Source: Oscillospiraceae bacterium
Lineage (GTDB): Bacteria > Bacillota > Clostridia > Oscillospirales > Ruminococcaceae
DNA length: 64,000 bases
Direction: 5' to 3'
Assembly: GCA_020024285.1 (NCBI GenBank)
Contig: JAHHTZ010000005.1
Location: forward strand, 62,001 to 126,000
The position numbers and the translations under genes were made by a program. Positions 1 through 7,692 of this stretch are shown here, piece after piece. Each line of letters opens with the position of its first letter. Position 1 is the stretch's first letter. The notes beneath the pieces were generated by a model. It ran no database searches. It was not told where the DNA came from and was given only the letters and a program-made list of their open reading frames with translations.

Positions 1-1062
1 GATGCCGACAAGGAGGGTGGCGGTGAGGTTTTTCATGATGAACTGGAACCACTGATAGCAGGCGATCTCGATGGGTTCCGGCAGAAGATCGAGGATCTTG
101 CACAGAGCTACTGCAATGATCATCCAGGCGTAAGCGTGGATGTTGACAGAAGGAACCAGCATTTTCCACAGCTTGGACGCAATGTAGCCGAAGGCGAAGA
201 AGGAAGTGGAAACAAACAGCCCGATGCCCATGTTGACAAGGGAGATTTTATCGCGCTTTGCCTGCATTTCGGGGGTGATCTCCACCTCGGAGGCATCCGC
301 AGTTCCTGCAACCATCAGCTTGCCCTGACCGTTGAGCTTTTTGCTGGTGATGATCTTGACAAGGATGCCGGCAAGCACGATGGAGGTGGCGTTGCCGATG
401 GCAACGGCGGGGTTCATGATGGAGATGGCTTCCTCCGCCGTCATGGTTCCGGCAGATTCAAAGATTTTGCTCAGAGGCACGGCACCTGCGCCCATGCCGC
501 CGCCCATGATGGGCAAAGCGATCAGCAGCAGCGCACGCACTCCGCCGAATCCGGTGACAGCGCCCCCTACAAAGGCAAGTCCGAAGGCAAGCACAACTGC
601 GCCGAGGATGGCGGGGAAGTAGCGCGCAGCAGCCTTGATGAGGAGCTTGCGGTTCATCCCGAGGATGGAGCCTGTGATGAGGGCAGCAATATAAAAGTCA
701 AGGAATGCGCCCGTCGGCTTGAAGAAGGCTTCGATGTTCTGCATCAGCACCTGTGTGTAAAGCACGCCGTCGGCATTCGCCTTGGTGAACAGGTCGAACA
801 CACCGAAGAAGTTGACATACCGCAAAAAGCCCATGCCGAAGATGACAACGATGGCGCCGCCGCCGAGGTAGGAGCGCACAATGGGCAGACGGTCGCCCAG
901 CTCACTGAGCAGGGTGCCGAATACGATCATAAAGGCAAGACATCCTGCCATGCCGGAAGGGAGAACGCCCAGCATCGTGGCAGTAAGGACAATGACAGAA
1001 AAAATCGCGAAGTAATACCAGGGCATGTGGAAGAGCTGAAAGACTTTCTTTTCTTGTGTCAT
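1..1062 (-). CDS. 2-hydroxycarboxylate (citrate/malate-type) transporter, C-terminus beyond window
   Basis: Reading leftward from the ATG at 1062 the frame stays open for 354 codons to the window edge, so the C-terminus is missing (the family is usually about 440 residues). An AGGAGG site lies 8 bases upstream of the start. The protein is a chain of hydrophobic segments. It contains the glycine-rich re-entrant-loop motif GGGMGAGAVPLSKI, a hallmark of the 2HCT family (CitS, MleP, CimH). These are secondary transporters in the cytoplasmic membrane that carry citrate, malate or related 2-hydroxycarboxylates with Na+ or H+ or by exchange. The substrate cannot be told from sequence. It has its own promoter about 200 bases upstream and is transcribed divergently from the next gene. 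Confidence 0.88.
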   Translation of the reverse strand, partial: MTQEKKVFQLFHMPWYYFAIFSVIVLTATMLGVLPSGMAGCLAFMIVFGTLLSELGDRLPIVRSYLGGGAIVVIFGMGFLRYVNFFGVFDLFTKANADGVLYTQVLMQNIEAFFKPTGAFLDFYIAALITGSILGMNRKLLIKAAARYFPAILGAVVLAFGLAFVGGAVTGFGGVRALLLIALPIMGGGMGAGAVPLSKIFESAGTMTAEEAISIMNPAVAIGNATSIVLAGILVKIITSKKLNGQGKLMVAGTADASEVEITPEMQAKRDKISLVNMGIGLFVSTSFFAFGYIASKLWKMLVPSVNIHAYAWMIIAVALCKILDLLPEPIEIACYQWFQFIMKNLTATLLVGI

Positions 1063-1249
1063 GAAAAATTCCTCCTAAAGTTAGTCTGAAGTGCCGTCGG
1101 ACCCGATGGCACACTTGCAGATCCGTACCGAAACAGCGTGGAGCTTCTGTTTGAGGTGACGGGTTCCAATATCAGGCGTATGCTGGGTCAAAGTGCAGTT
1201 TGAGAGCTATCCCTGTTCTCTCCTTGGCAGTCAGACCTTTGCAGACGAT

Positions 1250-1318
1250 CCCTCCGATATCATGTTAAATTATACCATTTCACTCCACTTTTGTAAACAG
1301 AAAATTAACATCGGAGGG
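1250..1318. repeat. inverted repeat flanking the transporter promoter
   Basis: CCCTCCGAT at 1250-1258 and ATCGGAGGG at 1310-1318 are perfect inverted copies with the -35 and -10 boxes between them (51-bp gap). This could be a pair of regulator half-sites, for example for looping repression. No regulator gene lies next to it. Confidence 0.45.
1269..1297 (-). promoter_or_regulatory. sigma-A promoter of the 2HCT transporter
   Basis: On the minus strand TTTACA (1297-1292) and TATAAT (1274-1269) are separated by exactly 17 bases. Transcription would start near 1262, leaving a leader of about 200 nt before the transporter start. The leader holds a short GTGCC/GGCAC stem near the ribosome site. Confidence 0.75.
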
Positions 1319-1444
1319 TGATGATATTGTGAGCATAAAATAAGCTATTTTGACGAAATTTTAGGAACAATCGATAAAATCCCTCCGCACCGCAATCATC
1401 CTGCACACAACGAGCCGTTTGACGTCGGAATCCCACAAAAAGAG

Positions 1445-1473
1445 TGGAAATTCCCCGCTTCCTATGGTACAAT
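1445..1473 (+). promoter_or_regulatory. probable promoter of the 160-residue protein
   Basis: TGGAAA (1445-1450), a 17-base spacer and TACAAT (1468-1473) lie 44 bases before the start at 1517. The -35 box is weak (4 of 6). Confidence 0.45.
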
Positions 1474-1516
1474 AAGCACAACAAAATCTCAGTTTGCACA
1501 CGAAAGGGAGAACAGT

Positions 1517-1999
1517 ATGAGCTATCAGATCATTCCAAAGAAAGATACGCCCCCCGAATACGACAGCAAATCCGTCAAAATCAAATATGCAGAATATTAT
1601 TCCTTCGGCGGCTTATACCGCGACGAAGAGATCACGGAGGACGTGATTGCACAGATGCTCTGCGACATCCGGGAGGGGGTCGATCTCTATCTGTTCCTCG
1701 ATTCTGACGGGGAGGAGGATTTCCTTGAGGTGGTGTCGGACGGTGAGTGGCTCTCTCTCGGATACTGCTTTGATGGGGGGGAAACGATCTGCTATTCCTA
1801 CAATCCCGATTATGCCGAGTACCTCGAGAACGACGATCTTTTGTATCGGGAGCGCTACGCCCCGATCGAATCGGGCGGCCAGTCCCCAATCGAAAAGTTC
1901 ACCGCCATCAAGGACATCAAGGCAGGCGTGAGAGCAGTGGAATACTTCATCCGCACCGCACAGCGCGACCCAAGGATCGACTGGGTGCAGCAGCTGTGA
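1517..1999 (+). CDS. conserved hypothetical acidic protein
   Basis: A 160-residue soluble acidic protein with no signal peptide or membrane segment. An AAAGGGAG ribosome site precedes the ATG. The composition is rich in Asp, Glu and Tyr, and the C-terminal part (GVRAVEYFIRTAQRDPRIDW) is predicted helical. The fold could resemble small immunity-like or SMI1-type proteins, but I do not recognise a family and assign no function. It stands alone, with its own probable promoter and a gap of 99 bases to the next gene. Confidence 0.7.
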   Translation: MSYQIIPKKDTPPEYDSKSVKIKYAEYYSFGGLYRDEEITEDVIAQMLCDIREGVDLYLFLDSDGEEDFLEVVSDGEWLSLGYCFDGGETICYSYNPDYAEYLENDDLLYRERYAPIESGGQSPIEKFTAIKDIKAGVRAVEYFIRTAQRDPRIDWVQQL

Positions 2000-2098
2000 T
2001 CCCCACCCAAGACAGCAAGGGGCAGATGAGTAAACTGCACCCTTCGCATTCTGGCAAAGCTCCAATTAAGATACTGCACGGGAAATGGGGGGAGAGAA

Positions 2099-2299
2099 AT
2101 GAAAAAGCTGATTTTAGGCGTTGGTGCAGCCATTTGCGGTATGCTTGTGATTTGCACAAACTATATTGTGAACAGCGTGGTAGCTTCTATGCCAAACGTC
2201 ACCCTTGTGAGTTATGGTAAGCTGCACATCGTAGGAATTGTTATTTTGGTTGTTGGGTTGGTTTTGTGCATTTGGGGCTTATCGGAAAGCGACGGATGA
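2099..2299 (+). CDS. small membrane protein, two helices
   Basis: A 66-residue protein with two clear hydrophobic stretches (about residues 4-27 and 43-60), the first preceded by two lysines. The gene follows a GGGGAGAG ribosome site. This is typical of a tiny two-helix membrane protein with a short polar loop. No function is apparent. Confidence 0.6.
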   Translation: MKKLILGVGAAICGMLVICTNYIVNSVVASMPNVTLVSYGKLHIVGIVILVVGLVLCIWGLSESDG

Positions 2300-2451
2300 C
2301 CGATTGGATTGGGGCAATCAGAGGTGCAGCAGCCTTTCGACCGCGCACATTCACCACAAGCGAGATGTAAGTTGTTGTGCATCCGATGGAAAACAGAGTG
2401 CATCTCAGGGTGTGCAAAGCGAACAGGCAGCTCAAAGAACGGGGGGATTCT

Positions 2452-2976
2452 ATGGACAAAAAGATAGCACTGGAGCTTGGAGCGATCTTCCTGCTCATCT
2501 TATCGGCGGCGGTATGGCTTGCCGGGGTGCAGGGACTGCTGAAGCTCCATTCGGCAGACGAATATGAGGACAAGGGTGTGCTCCAATTTATCCCGAAGCA
2601 CGTCTATCCGTCGCCGCGCAAAAACCGCAGCGGCATCCCGCGCGACCAGCGCAACAACCCCATCAAGACCGTCTATGTGCTCGAATATGCATCATCGGAC
2701 GGCTATAAAATCGAGGTGGAGTATTCCACCAAATCGCCTGCGCAGAAGGTCCTCCGCGAAAAGAAGGCACTCAGCCAGCGCGTTCTGGCGCTCAAGGAGA
2801 ACGGACGCTACATCACGGTAGACCCCGAACACACCGCCGAGAGCTACGCCGCCTCCCAGCGCAGGAAGTATCTTATCGCCACACTTTTGAGTACCCTGTA
2901 CATCGTCGGATTTTTTGCGGTGCTCATTCTACAGTATGTTCGGGGGCATCGCCTGCCCTATGACCCGATGCAGTAA
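2452..2976 (+). CDS. membrane protein, DUF3592-like
   Basis: Starting at the ATG at 2452, just after a GGGGGG ribosome site, gives 174 residues. The open frame extends further upstream but has no better start. The layout is an N-terminal membrane helix (about residues 9-27), an extracytoplasmic beta-rich domain (TVYVLEYASSDGYKIEVEY), then a C-terminal helix (about 146-166). Two helices around such a domain resemble DUF3592-type proteins of unknown role. The gene ends at a strong terminator. Confidence 0.65.
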   Translation: MDKKIALELGAIFLLILSAAVWLAGVQGLLKLHSADEYEDKGVLQFIPKHVYPSPRKNRSGIPRDQRNNPIKTVYVLEYASSDGYKIEVEYSTKSPAQKVLREKKALSQRVLALKENGRYITVDPEHTAESYAASQRRKYLIATLLSTLYIVGFFAVLILQYVRGHRLPYDPMQ

Positions 2977-3010
2977 AAACGGATGGTATCATTTTGATAC
3001 CATCCGTTTT
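2976..3010. terminator. bidirectional intrinsic terminator
   Basis: A perfect GGATGGTATCA / TGATACCATCC stem with a 3-base loop, flanked by AAAA and TTTT, lies between the convergent genes ending at 2976 and 3033. Confidence 0.9.
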
Positions 3011-3032
3011 GTTATTCCCAAAAAGGGGGGCG

Positions 3033-4040
3033 CTAACTCATGAGATTGTTCTGAATGCGGATATCCTTTCCCACAAAGGCAAGGCGGCGGTAGCCGCCGA
3101 ACAGACGGGAAACAAGGCGCTCCGAATAGCGCTTGCTGATTTCGGGGAGCAAAAGGTTCGTGCTGATGATGGTGGGCTTATGCTGGATGAGCCGCGTGTT
3201 GATGAGGTTATAGATGGAGGACACCACAAACTGGTTGAGGAATTCCGTGCCAAGGTCGTCGAGAATGAGAAGATCCGTTTCCATCACCATCGAGCGGTAG
3301 CTCTGGTCATCGGGGGAATCCTCGCTGCTGTAGCTGCTCGAAAAATGCTCGCTCTCAAGGCGCGCAAGGAGGTTTTGCATCGATGCATAGATGACGCCGC
3401 AGCCCGAATCGATGACCTGTCCTGCGATGGCAAGGCTCAGATGCGTCTTGCCAAGCCCCGTGCCGCCCATGAAGAGCAGGCTCTCGCTCGTTTGGGGGCG
3501 AAAGCTCTTGGCATATTCGATGCAGTAGTTTTTGATGGATGCCATCTGCTCCTGCGGCACGATGCCTGTGGTGGGCAGCGGTGTGGTGCTGTAAAAATCG
3601 AGCGAAAAATTGGAAAAGCGAAACTGTGACGCATCCATGCTGCCAAGCTCCTTGGAAGCGATCTCGCGCAGGAGCTTTTCAAGACAGGTGCAGCGGCGGT
3701 TGCTTACATACCCCGTATCCTCGCAGCGCGCGCAGGTATAGGGCGGGTCGAGGTAGGAGCGCGGAACACCGGCGGATTCGAGCAGAAAGTCCCGCCGCGT
3801 TTGCAGGGAGAGGTTCTTCGCCTTGAGCTCCGAGATCACGCGTTCAAGGTCGTCGGGACGTGCGGCGACGGCGGCGATGGTCGCCATGCCCGTCTGGGCA
3901 AGCTGGCGGTCGATGCGCTCGATCTCGGGGATGGCGGAGTAGATCGCCTCCTTTTGTGCCGCACCCTGTTCGCGCGCGCGCTGGCGGCGCGATGAGAGGA
4001 TGGCGTGTGCCTTATTGTAAATCGGTTTTGGGAATCCCAT
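3033..4040 (-). CDS. DnaC/DnaI-type helicase loader ATPase
   Basis: This AAA+ ATPase would load the replicative helicase at the origin or at restart sites. From the start at 4040 it has 335 residues. It contains a Cys cluster (CARCEDTGYVSNRRCTC, about residues 103-119) that should bind zinc as in DnaI, a Walker A motif GGTGLGKTH (192-200), and Walker B LLILDDLG (257-264). An in-frame ATG at 4070 overlaps the dnaD stop (ATGA), but GGAAAGGATG just upstream of 4040 and the usual family N-terminus favour 4040. It lies directly downstream of dnaD in one operon, as in many Clostridia. Confidence 0.88.
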   Translation of the reverse strand: MGFPKPIYNKAHAILSSRRQRAREQGAAQKEAIYSAIPEIERIDRQLAQTGMATIAAVAARPDDLERVISELKAKNLSLQTRRDFLLESAGVPRSYLDPPYTCARCEDTGYVSNRRCTCLEKLLREIASKELGSMDASQFRFSNFSLDFYSTTPLPTTGIVPQEQMASIKNYCIEYAKSFRPQTSESLLFMGGTGLGKTHLSLAIAGQVIDSGCGVIYASMQNLLARLESEHFSSSYSSEDSPDDQSYRSMVMETDLLILDDLGTEFLNQFVVSSIYNLINTRLIQHKPTIISTNLLLPEISKRYSERLVSRLFGGYRRLAFVGKDIRIQNNLMS

Positions 4041-4066
4041 CGGGTCATCATCCTTTCCAAAGGGGA

Positions 4067-5056
4067 TCATTGCGGCTTGGTGCCGTGGTTGAGGTAGTAT
4101 TCCAGCTCGTCCATGTCGATGGAGGAGCTGGTGGACTTGTCCTTTTTGCCGTCGGGCGTTTCGCAGCCGCGCTGTGCCATCGTTTCAAGCGATGCCTCCC
4201 GCGTGTTCGTGATGCCCTTGCTGTGCCAGCTGACGAGGATGGAGTTTGTATAGGGGAAGGAGAGCTTCCCGATGTTGTCGATGGTGCGCTCGTAGGCAAG
4301 GCGCACCATCGAAATGTCAAAGTGAAATTCGTCGAACCAGGCGGCGATGTATTTTTTCTCCTGTGCGGTGAGGGCGCGGTCGTGGATGCCGAAGGCGGCG
4401 CGCACCGCCCCTTCGTTTGTCCGGTGCTCCGCCTCCCTTGCAAGGTAGGCTTCTGCCTTTTCGTAGGTGTCGATCTCCTTTTCGAGCATCGTGGAGACTA
4501 CCTTTTCAAGGTAGCGAAAGCTCGTCTTTTGGCGCTCGATGCAGTATGCCAGCACAAGGAGCAGATATTCCGGCGAGAGGTGGTCGTAGGAATAAAAGGA
4601 GCACAGCGTTTCCGTTTCAGGAGAGGAGAGCGCGCGCCCCAGAAGGTTCTGCGCCTCGCTCAAAAGCGCACTGATGTTGGGGTCCTCCTGCGAAAGGCGC
4701 GCGATCTCCGGGACGGTGAGCGTCTTTTTGGTGGTGATGCGCCGCACCTTGCGGGGCGCAGCGGCAGGCGGAGAAACGGGCGCGACCGTGAGCTGTTCGA
4801 GCGATTCCTGCGGGAAATCCCCCGATTTTGACAGCAGACCGTTTTTCACCCAGTATTCGAGCGATTCCTCGATGTCATCGGGCGCAAAGCCGAGCTGGGC
4901 GCAGAGATAGGAGGACGTGATGGGCTCGTTCGGTGCGCTCAGGATGCACAAAAGCACCTTGAGCGCCGTGCCGCTGCACGTGCGCAGCAGCGGGCGAAGC
5001 TGCGTCGGGACCGCGAAAATGCCCGCAAAGGTGCGGTAATCGATTTGATATTTCAT
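4067..5056 (-). CDS. dnaD: DnaD-domain replication initiation protein
   Basis: A 329-residue protein with a winged-helix N-terminal domain (about residues 25-90, GTALKVLLCILSAPNEPITS) and a C-terminal DnaD/DnaB-like helical domain (about 195-245, SFRYLEKVVSTMLEKEIDTY). Proteins of this kind remodel origin DNA and help recruit the helicase with its loader, which is encoded immediately downstream with a 3-bp overlap or short gap. The start follows a GAAGGAAGAG ribosome site. The middle linker is Pro/Ala rich. Confidence 0.88.
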   Translation of the reverse strand: MKYQIDYRTFAGIFAVPTQLRPLLRTCSGTALKVLLCILSAPNEPITSSYLCAQLGFAPDDIEESLEYWVKNGLLSKSGDFPQESLEQLTVAPVSPPAAAPRKVRRITTKKTLTVPEIARLSQEDPNISALLSEAQNLLGRALSSPETETLCSFYSYDHLSPEYLLLVLAYCIERQKTSFRYLEKVVSTMLEKEIDTYEKAEAYLAREAEHRTNEGAVRAAFGIHDRALTAQEKKYIAAWFDEFHFDISMVRLAYERTIDNIGKLSFPYTNSILVSWHSKGITNTREASLETMAQRGCETPDGKKDKSTSSSIDMDELEYYLNHGTKPQ

Positions 5057-5095
5057 GGATCTCTTCCTTCTTTAATTTTCTTTTCAGGCAGCTTT

Positions 5096-5124
5096 ATTAT
5101 AGCAAAAATTCGGGGCGATGTTAA
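5096..5124 (-). promoter_or_regulatory. sigma-A promoter of the dnaD operon
   Basis: Minus-strand TTAACA (5124-5119), 17-base spacer, TGC-TATAAT extended -10 (5101-5096). The transcript would start about 35 bases before dnaD. Confidence 0.7.
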
Positions 5125-5267
5125 GCGGGCAGGGCAAAAACTTTTGCGGACGGTGGACGGATGGCACAAAAATATGGTATCATATCGAAGGAGCGCAGAG
5201 GATACAATATGGATAGAAGCTGCGCACGATCACAAATCACAGGGACCGGATCGAAGGAGGATGTATT

Positions 5268-6107
5268 ATGATAGGAGATCTGCATTGTCATACCCGATGC
5301 TCGGACAGCTCTGCCGAGGTACGGGACGTTGTCTGCTTTGCAAAAGCAGAGGGGATTGATGTTCTTGCCATCACCGACCACGACACCATGATGGGTGTGC
5401 CCGAGGCGCAAAAGCTCGCCGAAGGGAGCGGGCTGACGATCCTTCCGGGGGTGGAGCTTTCGAGCATGGACCCTGCCACGGGGCGCCGGGTACACATCCT
5501 GTGCTATCTGCCCAAGGAAGTCCGCCACCTCGAGCCGCTGTTTGAAACGATGGCGCAGCGCCGGCGTGAGGCAGGGGAACAAATGATCGAAAAGGTGCGA
5601 AAATATTACCCGCTGCCGCAGGAACACCTCGATCGCTACCTCTCGAAGAGCGCATCGATCTTCCGCGTGCATATCATGCAGGTGCTCATCGACATGGGCT
5701 ACGACATCATGGCATACGGAGAGCTTTACCACGAGCTGTTCCGCCGCGATTCGGAGAAATCCTGCTTTGTGCCGATCGAGTATCCTTCCGTTTATGAGGT
5801 GCTGGACGCGGTGCACCGCGCACGGGGCATCGCGGTGATGGCGCATCCGAGCGTGTACCACTCCGTCGAGCTTCTGCGGGAGCTTGCAAAGAAAAAGCTG
5901 CTCCAGGGCGTGGAGCTTACCCATCCGCGCAACACGCCGCAGGACCGCGAGGCGATCCGGGAAATCGCAGCGCAGTACGGTCTGCTCACCACGGGCGGCA
6001 GCGATTTTCACGGCTGCTACGATTCCAAAAAGGTCGATCCGCTGGGGACCTGTACCACAAGCGATGCGGAGCTTCGCGCGCTCTATCGCGCAGCCGAAGA
6101 GCTGTAG
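5268..6107 (+). CDS. PHP-domain phosphoesterase (TrpH/YciV type)
   Basis: A 279-residue metal-dependent phosphoesterase of the polymerase-and-histidinol-phosphatase fold. The motifs are DLHCHTRCSDSS (residues 4-15), DHDTMMG (38-44), PGVELS (63-68), HPS near residue 192 and GGSDFHG (242-248). These supply the His/Asp/Glu ligands of the usual trinuclear metal site. Relatives act on nucleoside 3',5'-bisphosphates or trim RNA 5' ends. The exact substrate here is unknown. An AAGGAGG ribosome site lies 8 bases before the ATG. Confidence 0.85.
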   Translation: MIGDLHCHTRCSDSSAEVRDVVCFAKAEGIDVLAITDHDTMMGVPEAQKLAEGSGLTILPGVELSSMDPATGRRVHILCYLPKEVRHLEPLFETMAQRRREAGEQMIEKVRKYYPLPQEHLDRYLSKSASIFRVHIMQVLIDMGYDIMAYGELYHELFRRDSEKSCFVPIEYPSVYEVLDAVHRARGIAVMAHPSVYHSVELLRELAKKKLLQGVELTHPRNTPQDREAIREIAAQYGLLTTGGSDFHGCYDSKKVDPLGTCTTSDAELRALYRAAEEL

Positions 6108-6137
6108 GAGATTTTGCGGAAAACAAGCGGGAATATC

Positions 6138-6166
6138 TTGTCAATATTTGATAAATTTGATATAAT
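6138..6166 (+). promoter_or_regulatory. sigma-A promoter
   Basis: TTGTCA (6138-6143), a 17-base spacer and a consensus TATAAT (6161-6166) lie 48 bases before the gene at 6214. Confidence 0.85.
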
Positions 6167-6213
6167 CAGAAGAAAGATCGCTATCGAAAAACAAGCAAAA
6201 GGAGATGCAGCAT

Positions 6214-6810
6214 ATGGGATTGGGGCAGAACAAACAGCCCTTTTTAGAACCGGGCGGCGAGGAAGACATCAAGATTGCCCCAGCCTTCGGCATCCAGACC
6301 AAGCCATCGGATCAGGCAGAAACAGAGGAAGAGGCGCAGCGCTATCTCAGCCATAAGGCAAACGGCAACGTCGAAAAGGCGCGGACGCTGGGCTGCTGCC
6401 TTGCCAACATGGTGGTGGAGGATATCCCGGCAATCGAGGGACACGGCGAGGATTGGATGCTCATTGACCACATCAAGATCCTCTATATCTTTGTTGCAGA
6501 GCAGACCATCCGCGAATGTGCGCCGGATTCGATCCTGTCGCAGATCTCGCTGTCGTATTTCCGCGATGTGATCAACGAGGACATCCCCGGAGCGTATGAG
6601 GCGCTTTCTGCGTCGCGGGCAGATACCTTCTATCAGCTCTCCTATTACCGCAAGCCGCAGGAGCAGGTCGCAAGCAACATGGGCTTTACACTGGCGCACC
6701 TCTACGGGGAGCCAAACGATTGGGAAATTGCAACCATCGGCGAGCATCTGTTCAGCCTGTTTTACGAAAAATGCCGTCAGGAATGTGAAAAGGTGAAATA
6801 TTCCGTATAG
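6214..6810 (+). CDS. conserved hypothetical cytoplasmic protein
   Basis: The start at 6214 is chosen because AAAGGAG lies 9 bases before it; an ATG at 6205 touches that ribosome site. The product has 198 residues, is soluble and mostly helical in the second half, and has no signal peptide. The Cys pair GCCLAN and the segment MLIDHIKILYIFVAEQTI stand out. I do not recognise the family. It has its own good promoter and is followed by the YpsA-like gene 29 bases on, so the two may be cotranscribed. Confidence 0.7.
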   Translation: MGLGQNKQPFLEPGGEEDIKIAPAFGIQTKPSDQAETEEEAQRYLSHKANGNVEKARTLGCCLANMVVEDIPAIEGHGEDWMLIDHIKILYIFVAEQTIRECAPDSILSQISLSYFRDVINEDIPGAYEALSASRADTFYQLSYYRKPQEQVASNMGFTLAHLYGEPNDWEIATIGEHLFSLFYEKCRQECEKVKYSV

Positions 6811-6839
6811 ATGCCGGCGGACATCGGGAGGGGAAGATC

Positions 6840-6893
6840 ATGGAGGAGCCATGCAGCATGGAAGAACCATGCAGCATGAAAGAATCATGCAAG
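6840..6893 (+). repeat. three tandem 18-bp repeats at a gene start
   Basis: Three consecutive 18-bp units, each beginning with an in-frame ATG, encode MEEPCS, MEEPCS and MKESCK. The unit number could change by slippage without breaking the frame. Confidence 0.85.
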
Positions 6894-7361
6894 GAGAATA
6901 CCTGCTGTTTCACGGGGCACCGCGCCCTCGAGGCGGGAAAGCTCCCGGCGATCCGCATCGCCCTGGAAAAGGCAGTGGAGCAGCACATCAAAAAGGGGTA
7001 CTGCTGGTTTGCGGCGGGCGGCGCGCTGGGCTTTGATACCGTGGCAGAAATCACGGTGCTCGACCTCAAGAAAAAATATCCGCAGATCCGGCTGTGGCTC
7101 ATTTTGCCGTGCAAGGATCAGGCGGACCGCTGGAGCCGCACCTCGCGCGATACCTACGAGCGCATCCTTGCACAGGCAGACCGCGTCGAATATATCTGCG
7201 AGGAGCACCTGCGGGGCTGCATGCATATGCGCAACCGGCGCCTTGTGCAGGAGAGCAGCAGCTGCATCTGCTATCTCAGAAAATCGGGCGGCGGGACCTA
7301 TTTCACCGTGGACCTCGCACAAAAAAGCGGCATCCCGGTTTATAATCTTGCAGGACATTAG
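6840..7361 (+). CDS. YpsA/DUF1273-like SLOG-fold protein
   Basis: A 173-residue protein with CCFTGHRAL near the N-terminus, a GGALGFDTVAE glycine motif (about residues 60-70), LPCKDQADRW and a C-terminal SGGGTYFTVDLA segment. This is the Rossmann-like SLOG/DUF1273 pattern of YpsA, proposed to bind nucleotide-derived ligands. The first 18 residues are three copies of a six-residue repeat (see the repeat entry), which the family normally lacks, so translation may begin at any of three in-frame ATGs. GGGAGGGG precedes the first. Confidence 0.82.
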   Translation: MEEPCSMEEPCSMKESCKENTCCFTGHRALEAGKLPAIRIALEKAVEQHIKKGYCWFAAGGALGFDTVAEITVLDLKKKYPQIRLWLILPCKDQADRWSRTSRDTYERILAQADRVEYICEEHLRGCMHMRNRRLVQESSSCICYLRKSGGGTYFTVDLAQKSGIPVYNLAGH

Positions 7362-7365
7362 AAAA

Positions 7366-7398
7366 AAAGGGCAGGCGGGGCAACCCCGGCTGCCCTTT
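7366..7398. terminator. hairpin terminator after the YpsA-like gene
   Basis: AAAGGGCAG..GGGG-CAA-CCCC..CTGCCCTTT forms a long stem 4 bases after the stop. The plus strand has only a short T run, while the A tract on the left would serve the minus direction. The rest of the gap to 7592 shows no gene. Confidence 0.65.
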
Positions 7399-7591
7399 GC
7401 TGCATGGGAGGAACCCCAATTTCTACAATACAGTCATAATGCCGATATTTTAGAAAGATTTGAAAGCTCTTTGGACACACTATACAAAGAAAAATGACGG
7501 TAAAACTTTGTCGTATTTGGAGGTTTTTTACATTGAAAATAAAATATTTGAAAAAATGATTGAAAATCAACAAGTTACACCGAATTTTATA

Positions 7592-7620
7592 TTGCATTTT
7601 GATTAAAAGTTATGTAAAAT
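7592..7620 (+). promoter_or_regulatory. sigma-A promoter of the PucR-type regulator
   Basis: TTGCAT (7592-7597), 17-base spacer, TAAAAT (7615-7620), 72 bases before the chosen start. Confidence 0.65.
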
Positions 7621-7692
7621 AAAGATAGTTGGTTCCTGCACAGGCAAAGAATGAATTTGACTATATTAGACAAAAAGAAGAGGGGATTGTTT

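Noticed and set aside
136..1089. 317-residue plus-strand ORF
   Set aside because: It lies opposite the 2HCT transporter, has a low-complexity His/Asp/Gly composition and no ribosome site. The minus frame has clear family motifs and a promoter.
2377..2451. N-terminal extension of the DUF3592-like protein
   Set aside because: The added residues have no hydrophobic or conserved character, and the ribosome site points to the ATG at 2452.
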